64,000 nt of DNA from Pleodorina starrii (taxonomy: Eukaryota > Chlorophyta > Chlorophyceae > Chlamydomonadales > Volvocaceae): the NCBI GenBank assembly GCA_030267565.1, contig BRXU01000006.1:1662001-1726000 (forward strand), read 5' to 3'. Positions 44,001-55,204 of this stretch are shown one piece after another. A model generated the notes under the pieces. That model ran no database searches and was not told the origin of the DNA. It saw only the letters and a list, made by a program, of their open reading frames with translations. The position numbers were made by a program, and so were the translations under genes. Each line of letters opens with the position of its first letter. Position 1 is the first letter of the stretch.

Positions 44001-45541
44001 TACCAATGTGAAGTCCATGGTAAAACCCGTCCGGTTCAGCACATTCCGGTGGCCCTTGTAGTCATAGGAGGGGATGCCGACCTGCAAGCGACGGAGCGTG
44101 CGTGCGTGTACCAACCGTAAAAAACACACCTTTCCTTTTTCCTCTTCCTTATTAATTTTGTATTTTCTGGATTTGTTTAGGAGATATGAGGCTCTTGTTG
44201 TCTGAGGGCGTGAGCGATATATGATTAATGTAGGCCGGGCGGGCTTACTTACTTACATAAACTTACCGGAGACACTATTAGACCATCGATGGCATTAATA
44301 ACATACATATAAACCAAATGTGGAAGCTGGCATGAAGCACGTGCTGACAAATGGTGATAATTACTAACTGCTGGATTGTGCGCGTGCTACTTACATACAT
44401 GGCTGGGTGGGGGTGCGTGCCCAAAAGAACTCATGAACAAAAAAACCCATACAAGCCGGGGCGGCCCAAGGGGACGAAGCGCACGGTAGCGTGAGCGTCG
44501 CAGCAGGTAGTATGCGCTTGATACGGACTTATGCATATATATATAATGATGCGGGATTTGAGATAACAAGGTACGACATTCGCAGCGAGGCCAGTCCACG
44601 CAAGCAAGATTCGAGGACGAAGTGGGGCCCTGCCATCCCAGATAGCTTGGCACTCGGGCTGCGCCAGTAATTCCCGCGTGCATGCTATCTATCTCACGCT
44701 CGCTTACATCGTGAGCAATAACTGTGCGACCCAGGAGTTCTCCCAGAGCGAGGGCCTCCTTGAGGCTGGTGACCCGGTTATTGACACCTGTATGGTACAC
44801 ACGGACAGAGATAATGCATGCGGGAATCCCGAAGTAAAAGGAAGCGTTACTAGACTCAGCGAGAAAAATACAGCTGTTTGGAGGCGATGCAACCTGCTCG
44901 CTCTGCGTGCAGGATGTATGCTGTGGTTGCTACGGTTGCTAGCTAGGGTGCGGTGCGCGGCTGTTAAGCCGCGCGCGACCAAACTTCAAGTTCATGTATT
45001 TGCGAATAGGACAATTGGAGACGCCCGGTGGGATATATTTTTTTATCTTCAGCCAACCTCACGATTAAAATACCGCGGGTATGAATGAATGCTGCCAAGA
45101 TACGAACAGGCATGAAGTTCGGTTGCTTCTGGCAACTCACCCCATATTTGCATGGGAAGCAAGTACCGACGAGGCGTGGCATTCCATTTATCTGCTGGCT
45201 GCAAGCAAGCATTACATCGAGCCGCAATGGTCAGGCCGCGCCGAGCAACAGGCAGTTGCGTGGTTGTTGATGCCGGTGATTCAGGCCGCGAAAGGGCGAC
45301 TGAAAGCAATTTGTTTGGCGCTAATGACGCTGCTTATCGATGCGCGCAAAGATGGCACAACATATATACACACGACGATCTGATGGAGGCTACATCTGCG
45401 CTTCCATACATACCCCACCATACACACCAGCTGGATGTCTGTTGCTCTTCTGCGGAAAGCCTGAGCTTCGCGGCAGGTGATGATGAGCAGCAGGAGTAAG
45501 GCCGCAGCTCCAGCACACACCACCCGATGCTGTTCACGCAT
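41065..45541 (-). CDS. O-fucosyltransferase-like protein, copy D
   Basis: Ten exons, all phases consistent: 45428-45541, 45141-45198, 44708-44787, 44004-44081, 43689-43814, 42573-42797, 41994-42111, 41560-41812, 41371-41470, 41065-41124; 403 residues. Residues 1-38 form a signal-anchor (AGAAALLLLLIITC). The PF10250-like N-terminal block is RRYLLPMQIWGVNNRVTSLK and LLGRTVIAHD (about 48-84). H259/R261 lie in AVHIRPYPDKC, CHPAVRD near 306, and D368 in NQADVFIGTGASTMTG, followed by EERST. It ends in ENFLGDH. A TGTAA just past the stop (minus strand, about 41046-41042) is a possible polyadenylation signal. D and E are near-identical. D alone has ~340 extra bases in intron 5 (about 43278-43612). 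Function is inferred from motif order; the acceptor is unknown. Confidence 0.77.
43278..43612. other. Insertion specific to copy D, intron 5
   Basis: E's matching intron runs from CCACTCCCGTATGCA directly to GAGCGGGGC, while D has about 340 bases between them. No terminal repeats were recognised. Confidence 0.5.
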
Positions 45542-47184
45542 GCTGCCAGAGACGACGTACGCAAATGTTCAGATATTGTGCAGCTACGTGCGTGATTGTT
45601 GCGTGACCTATGCAGAAATCGCAGAAAGGTCAAGATAGCTCTATATAGCAATGTGATCAAATGTGATTAAAGCCACATATATACATGAAACAATAAAGCA
45701 TTAGACAATCAGACGAATGTAAGCCAAGGCCATCAGTTGTCTAAATGTGGCATGCATTATGCCCGAGCGTGCCTCGTCAAGGTAAGCTGAAGGTTACGAC
45801 TACAGTCACCAGCCAGCCATAGTGCGTGGTCGTACCTCGTATGTCGATAATGCCTTGCAGTACTTCCTTACAATGAACGTATTCTCCGTTTGCCCCCTTT
45901 CGTAGCCCACGCACACGCTCTCCGACCACATACACCCTCAGATCGATCGTGTTTTGCTCGTACGGGGTTTGGGTTGGTACGACGGGGCGGGCTCGATGCA
46001 TGAGCTATCTAATAGGAATCATTCATTTAGAAGTGATGTGATATACATGCTAAAGTTTCATCGTTACAAGGTTAAATGCTGACGAGAGCAGTGACTACCG
46101 GTCTCCCTGCCTCCGCAGTGTTATGACTGCGTACTACGTACGGCCTTAACTGCCCCAGATCCGATCGGGCTCGTAGCAGCAGGTTCGCTTGTCGGGCCCA
46201 GAATTTCGCTATATGTATTTCAATACGTTTAGCTCGGAGCTGCCACATTTTAGTGATTCGTCGCATCCTATCTAGACGAACATCCCTGCCGCGCCTGGGC
46301 CAATCCATGACGAGACGTGAGGTCAAAATCCCACGGCCCGCGCCGCTCTTCGTAATCCGAACATGTTTTGCGAGCATGCGCATGTTATTTGGTCACTGAA
46401 TAATAAGCCCATACATTATACTGTCCTTCGGATGCTGTACTAGCTGCGGTTCCATTTGAGGCCGATCTGGTGCAGAACTTGTAAATGATAAATGAAAACC
46501 CTGTCTGCTGGCGACAATTCTGCAATAAATGCTGAGCCGTGTGTTACAAACACGAGGGCGCGGCGGGGCCATTCCGGCATAAGCGTGCATGCCGTGCATG
46601 CCTTTTATGTACGTGGGGAGTGATGCTATTTATTTCACAACTATCAAATCAAGCCATTTTGCAATGGGATAATTAGCGAGTATACACACATTAGTGCAGC
46701 AGCAACTAGCTTAGGTACCAGGCGCATGAATTACATAAGAGGCAGACTGATATGCCCATATCATGCGCTGGCTGGCAAGGTATACCATCCAAATCGAAGT
46801 CATGGTTCGAACGCCCTTGCATACCGACAGCCAGTGCGTACATCTGGACACTGCTGTTGCGCCAGACGGAAAGGAATGAAGGCCCTAAGTCGTGCGTATG
46901 GTATGGAACTACATACGTACTACTGTATCCTTCATCTGTTGCTTGCAGAGCCACTACGTATGCCGATTTTGTCAATCCTAATGATTGCTAATTGCCAAAC
47001 GCAAGTGGCGGACGCATAGTAACAAGGGTACGTAGCCATGTTGCCGGCTGTCCATCCGTCAATCTTTCACTCCTGGACAAAGCAGTCAAGCACACCAGCA
47101 GCATTGCCATCGGAACGCATGGCGACATAGCGAGCGAGGGCGGCCCGGTCATCAGGTGCAGGTGGCGGTGAATTGCGTCTCTCA
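45542..47184. other. Interval between copies D and E
   Basis: 45542-46199 is the D 5' flank, shared with 52318-53593. 46200-46722 is unique and featureless. 46723-47184 is the E 3' flank, shared with about 40755-41064. No separate gene is seen. Confidence 0.5.
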
Positions 47185-50100
47185 TCAATGGTCTCCCAAG
47201 AAGTTCTCGGTGGCCAACTTGGGTGGGTTGGAGGTGGAGCGCTCCTGAGGTTGGGTCACGAAACGTACGGCGAGGACGGGGAGGGAACCGAATAGGTTTA
47301 GGTCGGTCCGTCCAGGCGAGCGGCATTGGGGCGGAAGTTGCTCTCTCAACTAGAGAGATGCACGCCGCACGCACCGGCCACGCACTGCCCAAACTAACAC
47401 TGCCCAAGCAAACCGTGCCACAGTCGACGAATACATACAATAAATTTATCTCCACAATCAATGTTATCGTGTGAGCCGGAGACAACTATACACGTGCGCC
47501 ATTCGCGTTCGCACCTCGTACACGATGCCCGTCATGGTGCTGGCCCCTGTGCCGATGAACACATCCGCCTGATTGCAAATCTCCTGCTCCACCATGCCCA
47601 GCAGGGCTGGGCCACTGCGAAAAAAATGCAGGGCGCAATTCATGGGGGTGGATCGTGCGAGCCCAATTGTTCGTTGCAAGCTATGAAGCTACATGGCGTA
47701 CCTAAATCCAAAGATAGGGCCCAGGATGTCCTCGTTGAAAAAGAAGGGCTTCATTCCCGCAGCGCCGTACAGCTCCAAAATAAGGTTCCTCACGGCGGGA
47801 TGGCACATGACGAAGACGTTGCTTGAGACGTTGTAACGTTTGATGGCGTCCAGTGTCTGATTGACGACTATGTGAACTAGGTTGGGGTTTTGGCAGGCCT
47901 TGCTAGCCGCCACGTAGTCGAAATTCGCCAGGGAAGAGCGCCACAAATCCAGACCTGTGCGTGATGATTTCACCACGACATTCTGGTAAAAAAAACATTC
48001 CTCCGAGGGCCACGACTGCAGCAAGTTGTTGGTTAGCTACATAGGATAGCTATGACTATTTTCAAGTCCAGTCAATCCACAGGTAGGTTTCCAAGCATGG
48101 TGTTCATAATTTCTTCAGGTTTCCAAGGCGTAAAAACTGTTTAACCCAGTTAATCCACACGTTTCATTCCAAGGAACTAATATACACGAAGCAGATCATA
48201 AACGACATGTTTTAACGGAGGCGGCGGGGTCCCTCATTGATAACGGCAGCGTATGTAGCGCGCATACGTACACAAATAAATCGTAGCCGCGACACATCGA
48301 TCAGCTCCTTAGTGGCGATAACAATAATAAGGATACCACGGTTACTTTGGTCGTCTACTTACATGCGTCAGGATATGGCCGAATGTGTACGGCAATGAAG
48401 CGGCCCTTGCCTACATGCCTCAGCCGGAACACCTTTGCAATTGACTTGATCATATGACTCTTCCTGAGGTCAGCATTCACCTGGGGCGCGCGGGGTGCGT
48501 ATTTGAATAATGAAAAGGGTATCGAATGGGGTCCGTCCGTCCATCCATGGGGGCGCAACAATTATAACGATAACACTATCCTTAGCGACAGGCAGGCTCG
48601 GCTTCGAAAGTGTGCCCTGTAATGACTATATGGCATGTCGTCGCTCATGAGGAAATAAAGACCCTTAAAGACTTCGCTTTCGTTCCACTCAAAAATCGAG
48701 GGCCACAGTCATGTGCATGTGTTATTGTGTTACACCTCACACTGCTGGTATAGTAAACTGGATGGATGGGCATCACACAATCCCACCTGCTGTCTTTACC
48801 TGCGTGCGTGCGGACCGGTAAAGCCATACATCTCATGAATGCCACCCACGTTGAACCGTTCTTGTTACCTCGAGCGAGTTTAAGGAGGTCAATTTCTTGT
48901 TACCTCTACTTTAAGGCCAATAGCCCTCCGTCCCCACCCATCCGCCGGCCCAATGCCCGATTGTCCAGTCATTTGCCATCCCTCATCACGTCCACGCACC
49001 CGCCCGGACCCAAAATATGTCATCGATCACACCTTGTAATATGCTTTGCTGCACATGTCAGTGGGTCCTTGGCCCGGGACCAACCCATGTCCAGCCTTCA
49101 AGTTGGTGTTCAAGAAAATGACGAATCCGACGTTGATGTACGGCTCGATCAGCCTGGCGAGTTCAGCGATGCCATTCTTGTCGCAATTGATGTAATCCCT
49201 GCCATAGTCGATGAGCTTGGCCCCGTCCATCGTTACCTTGGGGTGAGGCTGGTCCCACTACGCAAGGAAAGGAGGTAGACAGGGGCATACACGCACGTTG
49301 TCGGGGACGGAGATGCGAACGAACCACGCATATGTACACGCACGCACGCATGGCACGTCTATGTTTTTGTTGGCAGATGAATGAAGAAAGACGCCAGTTG
49401 TATTTTGTATTTCGTTTCACATGCTAGCTTTTAGCTTGAAGAGACGCATACATTCACGCACCTGCGCACTGAACGTAGGCATCCAGCCACATACACTATT
49501 AAAAAACACTACTAAGCTAGATTGCCTGATTCCGCCGGATACTCGCTGGCCGCTCCTTCCTGCTGACATTTTCCCGCGCTCTTTTCACTCGTATGATTAT
49601 GCCTTATTTGCCACTCCCGTATGCAGGACCGGCACATTGAGCGGGGCTAGCTGCAGCCCTGCTGCACTGCCCTGATGACCTTTTGCAGCTGGTCTCACGT
49701 CAGCAACTCACGGATTTCAGTCGGCTTTCATCACGGAACACCACGACGGCGTCCAGTTTACCGTCCCAACCGGACGCCAGATGGTCGTCTAGAAGTACGA
49801 CACTCCGCTGACGTGCCAGGTAGTCGTAGTCAAACAGCTGCGAGGATACATATCGATATGGATCGTAAAAGTTCAAGCTGAAGTCCGTCAGTAAGGATGC
49901 AAGGGGGGCATTATCTGGGAGGACACTTGCTTATTAGACTTCACCCGAATGCGACGAGTGTATGCATGCGTACATCTAGGCCAGCTGCTGTGCAAGAACA
50001 GACTGGCTCTAATTTCACAATTTATTGTCAGAAGCTAAAAAAAGCTTACAGTACAAAAATAATTCCTATATCTAGTAGCACGCAAATAAAAGGCGGTATA

Positions 50101-52317
50101 TTTTGCGATAATGTTATTTTCATGTATGATGATACAGAAATAAAATATTAATGCTACCATTACTGCACTTCCCTCTTTGCTCCATTTGCAAGGATTTCAC
50201 AATAAGGACAACATTGACTTTCAGTTTCTAGTGCCATTATTGTTATTGTCATAGCTTTGGAGAGCTTTCAAAAGCTTGAACATGTAATGCAATATTTTGG
50301 TACAGTAGTAATACTGTAATAATAACTGTAGTAATAGTAAAATAAATCATTAATAACTGTAGTAATAATAACTGTAGTAATACTGTAGTTATAAAAAATA
50401 AATATAAATTTTCACAAAGATAGTTTAAGATGTATAAATATAGATTCTCCATTGCTCCAGAGGAGAGCCGGAAACTGGCGTCTGGGATCGGTGCGAAACG
50501 TAGAGCGAAACGTTGATAGACAAAAATCAAAGGAACCGTATATATGTTCTCCACTACGCACGTACCAATGTGAAGTCTATGTTGAAACCCGTCTGGTTCA
50601 GCACACTTCGGTGGCCCTTGTAGTGAAAGGAGGGGATGCTGACCTGCAAGCGAGCGTGCGTGCGTGTACCAACCGTCAAAAACGAACACCGATTTTGTTT
50701 AGGAGGTAGGACGCTCTTGATGTCTGGGGACGTGAGTGATATATGAATGAATGGGTAATAAGGTCGGGCTTGCTTACGTGCGTGAACTTGCCGAAGACAC
50801 CACTCAACCATCGGTGACATACAATAATAACAAATATATAAACCAAAGGTGGAAGCTGGCATGAAGCACGTACGCGCGAGCGGACACCAAAGGTGGAAGC
50901 TGGCATGAAGCACGTACGCGCGAGCGGACAGATGATGATAGTAAACTGCTGCTGGACTTTGCGCGCGCGTGCTTGTTATTACGTACATGTATGGCTGGGT
51001 GGGGGTGTGTGCCCAAAAAAACTCATGGACAAAGAACCCATACAATCCGGGGGCCCAAGGGGACTAAAATGCCTAAACACACGGCAGCGTAGGTGGGCGC
51101 CGCAGGTAGTACGTACATACGCATGCTTGAGTCGGGCTAGCTACGCGTGCGTGCGTGGTAGTCCCGCTCGCATACATGGAGGCAACACTACTCACGGCGC
51201 CCATGTTCACATAATACACATGTACATATACCTTGATGCAGAATTATGAGTATATACATTGATGCGTGCAGGGTATATTGGAGCATGACAAACGAAGTAC
51301 GACATCCGCAGCGAGGACAGCCCAATTGTCCAAGATTCGTTCGTTCGAGGAGTGGGGCCCTGCCATCCCAGGTAGCTGGGAGCTAGGGCGGCTGCGCCAG
51401 TAATGGCTGCACAGCTCCCCGTGCACGCATGTGATCTATCTCACGCTCGCTTACATCGTGAGCAATAACTGTGCGACCCAGGAGTTCTCCCAGAGCGAGG
51501 GCCTCCTTGAGACTGGTGACTCGGTTATTGACACCTGCCCCGCATACGTACACGGACAAAGATGAATGCATGCAGGGGCCCCGACATAAAAGGAAAACGT
51601 TACATATAAAATATAGCTGATTGGAGGCGATGCAAGCTGCTCTGCAGGATGTATGTTGTGGCTGCTACATACGGCTGCTAGTGTGCGGTGCGCGGCTGGT
51701 AAGCCGCGCGCGACCAAACTTACTTCAAGCTATTTTGCGGAGTAATTGGAGATGCCCGGTGCGATGTGTTAATTTTTACCTTCAGCCCAACCTCACGAGA
51801 AAAAATACCGTGAATTGATGAAGTGGTATGAATGAATGCTGCCAAGATACGAACAGGCATGAAGTTGCCTCCGGCAACTCACCCCATATTTGCATGGGAA
51901 GCAAGTACCGACGAGGCGTGGCATTCCCTTTATCTGCTGGCTGCAAGCAAGCATTACATCGAGCCGCAATTGTCAGGCCGCGCCGAGCAACAGGCAGTTG
52001 CGTGGTTGTTGATGCCTGTTGATTGCGGCGGTTCAGGCCGCGATGGGGGGGCGACTGAAAGCAATAATTTGCTTGGCGCTAATGACGCACGCTGATGCGG
52101 TTTGGCGTTGATGACGCTGATGCATGCAAAGATGGCACCACACACGACGATCTGATGGATGCGACATCTGCGCTTCCATACCCCACGCGCCATACATACA
52201 TACCAGCTGGATGTCTGTTGCTCTTCTGCGGAAAGCCCGAGCTTCGCGGCAGGTGATGATGAACAGCAGGAGTAAGGCCGCAGCTCCAGCACACGCCACT
52301 CGATGCTGTTCACGCAT
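47185..52317 (-). CDS. O-fucosyltransferase-like protein, copy E
   Basis: Tandem duplicate of D with the same ten-exon structure: 52204-52317, 51883-51940, 51455-51534, 50566-50643, 49712-49837, 49033-49257, 48363-48480, 47702-47954, 47515-47614, 47185-47244; 403 residues, no frame lesions. Signal-anchor at residues 1-38, N-terminal block with LLGRTVIAHD, AVHIRPYPDAC at about 257-267, ADVFIGTGASTMTG near 367-380, C-terminus ENFLGDH. Differences from D are scattered substitutions, for example SIPSFHYKGH for GIPSYDYKGH in exon 4 and KRYNVSS for KRYVVSS in exon 8. The intact frame after duplication suggests that both copies are, or recently were, under selection. Exon 6 uses the donor GTGTGA, as in D. 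Confidence 0.77.
50005..50555. other. AT-rich insertion in intron 4 of copy E
   Basis: About 550 bp absent from D. It is far richer in A+T than its surroundings and contains repeats of ACTGTAGTAATA (50320-50400). The right end carries two GCGAAACGT motifs. No ORF or clear terminal repeats. Confidence 0.6.
50842..50929. repeat. Perfect 44-bp tandem duplication
   Basis: The unit beginning ACCAAAGGTGGAAGCTGGCA occurs at 50842 and 50886, in intron 3 of copy E. D has one copy. Confidence 0.9.
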
Positions 52318-52895
52318 GCTGCCAGAGAAATTCGCAAATGTTCAGGTTCTGCAGCTACGTGATTGTTGCGTGACCTATGCAGAAGTCGCAGAATGGTCGA
52401 GCTTGCTTAAAAAAGCTAGCAGTGTGAATGAAACCACATGCATGAAACAATAATAAAGCATTAGACAATTACACGAAGACAAGGCCGGCAGTCGTCTAAA
52501 CTTGGCCTGATGCCCGCGCGTGCCTCGAGCTGAAGGTTACGACTACAGTTACCAGCCAGCCATACATAATTAGAGGTGCCTTGCCTTGGTCGTACAATTA
52601 TCGTTGATTCCACAAACGTCGCTATGCCTTGCAAAGCTTATTGACATTGAACGTCTTCTCTGTTTGCCTCCTTTTCGTAGCCCACACGCTCTCCGACCAC
52701 ACCCTCAGATCGTGTTCTGCTCGTATGTACGCGCGGGGGTTGGGACGAGGGGGCGGGCTCAATGAGTAGTTATTTAGAGGTGCCATACGCACATGCAGCT
52801 CTCCAGTGATGATATCATTGATGTGATATAGATGCCAGTGCTTTATTTTCCGTTGCAAGGTTAATAAATGCTGCTGGCGATAACAGAAGAAGTGA

Positions 52896-53532
52896 CTACT
52901 AGTCTCCCTCGCTCCGTACTACGGAGCGAGGGAGACTAGTAGGCAGTAGCACTCGGGGAACGGCCCAGTCATACAGCGCTATCCGGGTCATGAACCCGTT
53001 CATGAACCCAGTCATGCGACCAGTCATGAAGTGCCTGCAGTCATGAAGTGCTAGTCGTAGATGTGTTCATGTTGTGCACTGGTCATGTTGGGCAGTCATG
53101 CCCCGGGTCATGAGATGGGTCATGCAGTGCGCCATGGGCTGCATAAGATGACTGGAACTGGTCATGGAAAACAACAATCATGACCACATTCATGACCACA
53201 TTCATGACCCAATTTCATGACTGGCTGGACTCAATTTATGACTGGCAGGTGCCTACATGACGGTTTCCAGTCATGTTGCGCACTGTAATTTGTTCATGAA
53301 TTCGGCCATGAATTCGGCCATGATCTGCATCATCATACGCACATGACCATGGACTGTCATATTACGCTTACAGTTAAGGAGTGCCGTACAGTCCAACATG
53401 ACCAGAAACAGTCATTGTGCGTGAACGCCCCATGACTGCCGTACGTTCCAACATGACCAGAACCAGTCATTGCGTGCGTACTATAGTAGGCAGGGAATCA
53501 CAACACTACTAGTGTTGTGACTTCCTGCCTAC
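52896..53532. mobile_element. CATG-rich insertion bounded by two 47-bp palindromes
   Basis: Absent from the matching place upstream of gene D (about 46096-46140). The left palindrome has 23-bp arms at 52896-52918 and 52920-52942 around C52919 (perfect). The right palindrome has 23-bp arms at 53486-53508 and 53510-53532 around C53509 (two mismatches). The core is full of TCATG/CATGA motifs, mostly GGTCATG or AGTCATG in the left half and CATGACC or CATGACTG in the right half. The outer half of each palindrome resembles D's host sequence, so each inner half is an inverted copy of the adjoining flank. No ORF. Confidence 0.6.
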
Positions 53533-53593
53533 TACTGCCTAAACTGCCTACCTCAGATCGGGCTCGTAGCGGGCTAGCTCGCTCGTGGGGCCC

Positions 53594-54788
53594 TGGGTTT
53601 TGCATTTTTAACATTAAATCAATTTAACGATATATAACGGGCGGCCATCAGGTAGAAGTCGCTACGACCGCTGCCCGTAGTACCGGCGGCGCGGCGGGTC
53701 GCTAGATAGGGCCGCTGCATAGGAGTTCGTTCTGGTGGCTGTACACGCGGCACCGGCGGTAGGTAAAGCATGTAATAAAACGAAAGCAACACGCAAGTGA
53801 GGGCTGCCAAGCAAGACGGGAGGAACCAGACACTGAGTGCTTGGCAATCATCATACAAAAGGATCGTACGTACCCGTACAACTGCCAAGTCATCATCAAT
53901 GTACAGCGGCGCTGCAAGACAGCAGGCAGCTGGGAGCCGACGGATTTTGGAGCGCGACCCAGCACCCCGGCCCACTTACGAGTTACGACACAGAGCGCGA
54001 ACAGTTAAGGGTAGGGTTTAAGCGGTTTCGCAGGTGCGTAAGGACCGGCGGCGGCGGCGGCGTATAAGCTTAGTCCGTCGCTGCTGTATGTCCCCTTCAT
54101 CCCCGCCAGGCGCCATGCATGTTATTTAGCATCAACAGGGCAGGCTGGGCGGCGAGGCCGCGCATTTGCTTGGCTAAACCTGTATATATGGGTCGCGCGG
54201 TCGCGTAGCGTCCGGATCGGTTCTGGTCCGTCCCAGCCATCCGCAGCATAGGTACGTACCTGCACACGCAAGCGTGCGCGTCGGCACTCGATCGGCCGGC
54301 GGGCCGCCCCGTGCGGCCGCAAATAAGCATGTTCGTCGGTAGGTAATCGTTGCGTGTCCACTTACGGTACTTGAACAAAGACCGGAGGTTCCAAAGTTCC
54401 CAGACCAGCCAGCAGCAGGGCACACATACACAAGCATGTACACAGATGGATGGCAAGCGCATTTCGAACGGCCGCAATTAGCGGATACGGAAGGAGACCA
54501 CCACGTTCATTCGTATCCATGCTCACAGGACAGCTGTCTGCATCGAAACTACCGAAAGTCCATTTTGGTGCAGCTGCCGCCGGGGGTGGCCCTCAGCCCA
54601 CACATACATCACGTCTGGAGTCGTTCTTCCGAGGGTTGGGAGCGCACTGTAACAACAACAACAACATCATACCGTATACTGAGGCTGCGTTGAAGTTGTC
54701 ATCCCGCACAGCCCGCGTCAGAGCTCGCTCGTGTCCCTTCGTAAGGGCCCATACAGCAACGATGCCGCCAGTTACTCGTAAGGCTGTC
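53594..54788. other. Unassigned interval before the CAP10 gene
   Basis: A minus-strand frame at 53619-53975 has one hydrophobic segment (LSVWFLPSCLAALTCVLLSF). A good donor (GTAAGTGG) follows WELWNLRSLFKY near 54365. I could not join them into a gene. 54436-54788 is open on the plus strand and may include more of the LINE-derived fragment. Confidence 0.3.
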
Positions 54789-54887
54789 CCTCGAGGCGGG
54801 GGGGGGGCACTGGAACCGGGAAAACCGGTTGCACACTCTCCTCTGCTCCCATAACACACGCATCGGCCCCCGGTCGGGATTATCATT
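54789..54887 (+). mobile_element. 5'-truncated LINE fragment (3' UTR match)
   Basis: Reverse-complement match to about 2217-2330 of the large LINE. They share TTATGGGAGCAGAG, the run of C/G residues, and the 3' terminus ending in TATCATT. It represents a second, diverged insertion of the same or a related element in plus orientation. Its 5' limit is not visible. Confidence 0.6.
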
Positions 54888-55204
54888 TGCTTTCAATCCT
54901 GCACCCCTTTCACTGATTTGAACACAGCAGATCAATCGCTCGACATCCCCAGTTTCCGCCCTCCGCCCATGCGAAGTAGCCAGCCTGCGGACCGCACCAA
55001 GCTGCGGCGTACCGCCTGCCCTCCAGCTCACCGAGCGCCGCCCGGGCGGAACAGACACCCTTGTGAACCGCCCGCTAACCTACCCTCTCTCCCAATCAAC
55101 CCATCACGCCCCTTTGACCCTTCCACCTACCTCAACCCCTTCCACCTTCCCCAACCCCAACAGAAATACTCGCACGCTCCTGCATTCGCCACAGCCCCAC
55201 CCCG
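54888..55204. other. Short interval downstream of the CAP10 gene
   Basis: C-rich sequence between the LINE fragment and the CAP10 stop, probably its 3' UTR. No feature seen. Confidence 0.4.

Larger units (their letters stand above)
40755..46199. repeat. Segmental duplication unit D
   Basis: Matches 46723-53593 in exons, introns and both flanks. The edges are GCATGAATT (40755 and 46723) and GGGCCC (46199 and 53593). The shared unit includes the whole of gene D and its 5' flank. Confidence 0.8.
46723..53593. repeat. Segmental duplication unit E
   Basis: Tandem partner of unit D. It is longer because of an AT-rich insertion (about 50005-50555) and the palindrome-bounded insertion (52896-53532). 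Confidence 0.8.

Noticed and set aside
50249..50689. 146-codon minus-strand ORF in the AT-rich block
   Set aside because: Its right end is the true exon 4 of copy E read through an intron. The rest is low-complexity L/I/T sequence.
53000..53480. CRISPR-like array
   Set aside because: The CATG motifs are short and irregularly spaced, with no constant repeat or spacer length, in a eukaryotic intron-rich context.
53619..53975. Small hydrophobic minus-strand protein
   Set aside because: One possible membrane segment but no start context, no homologous exon pattern and no link to flanking exons.
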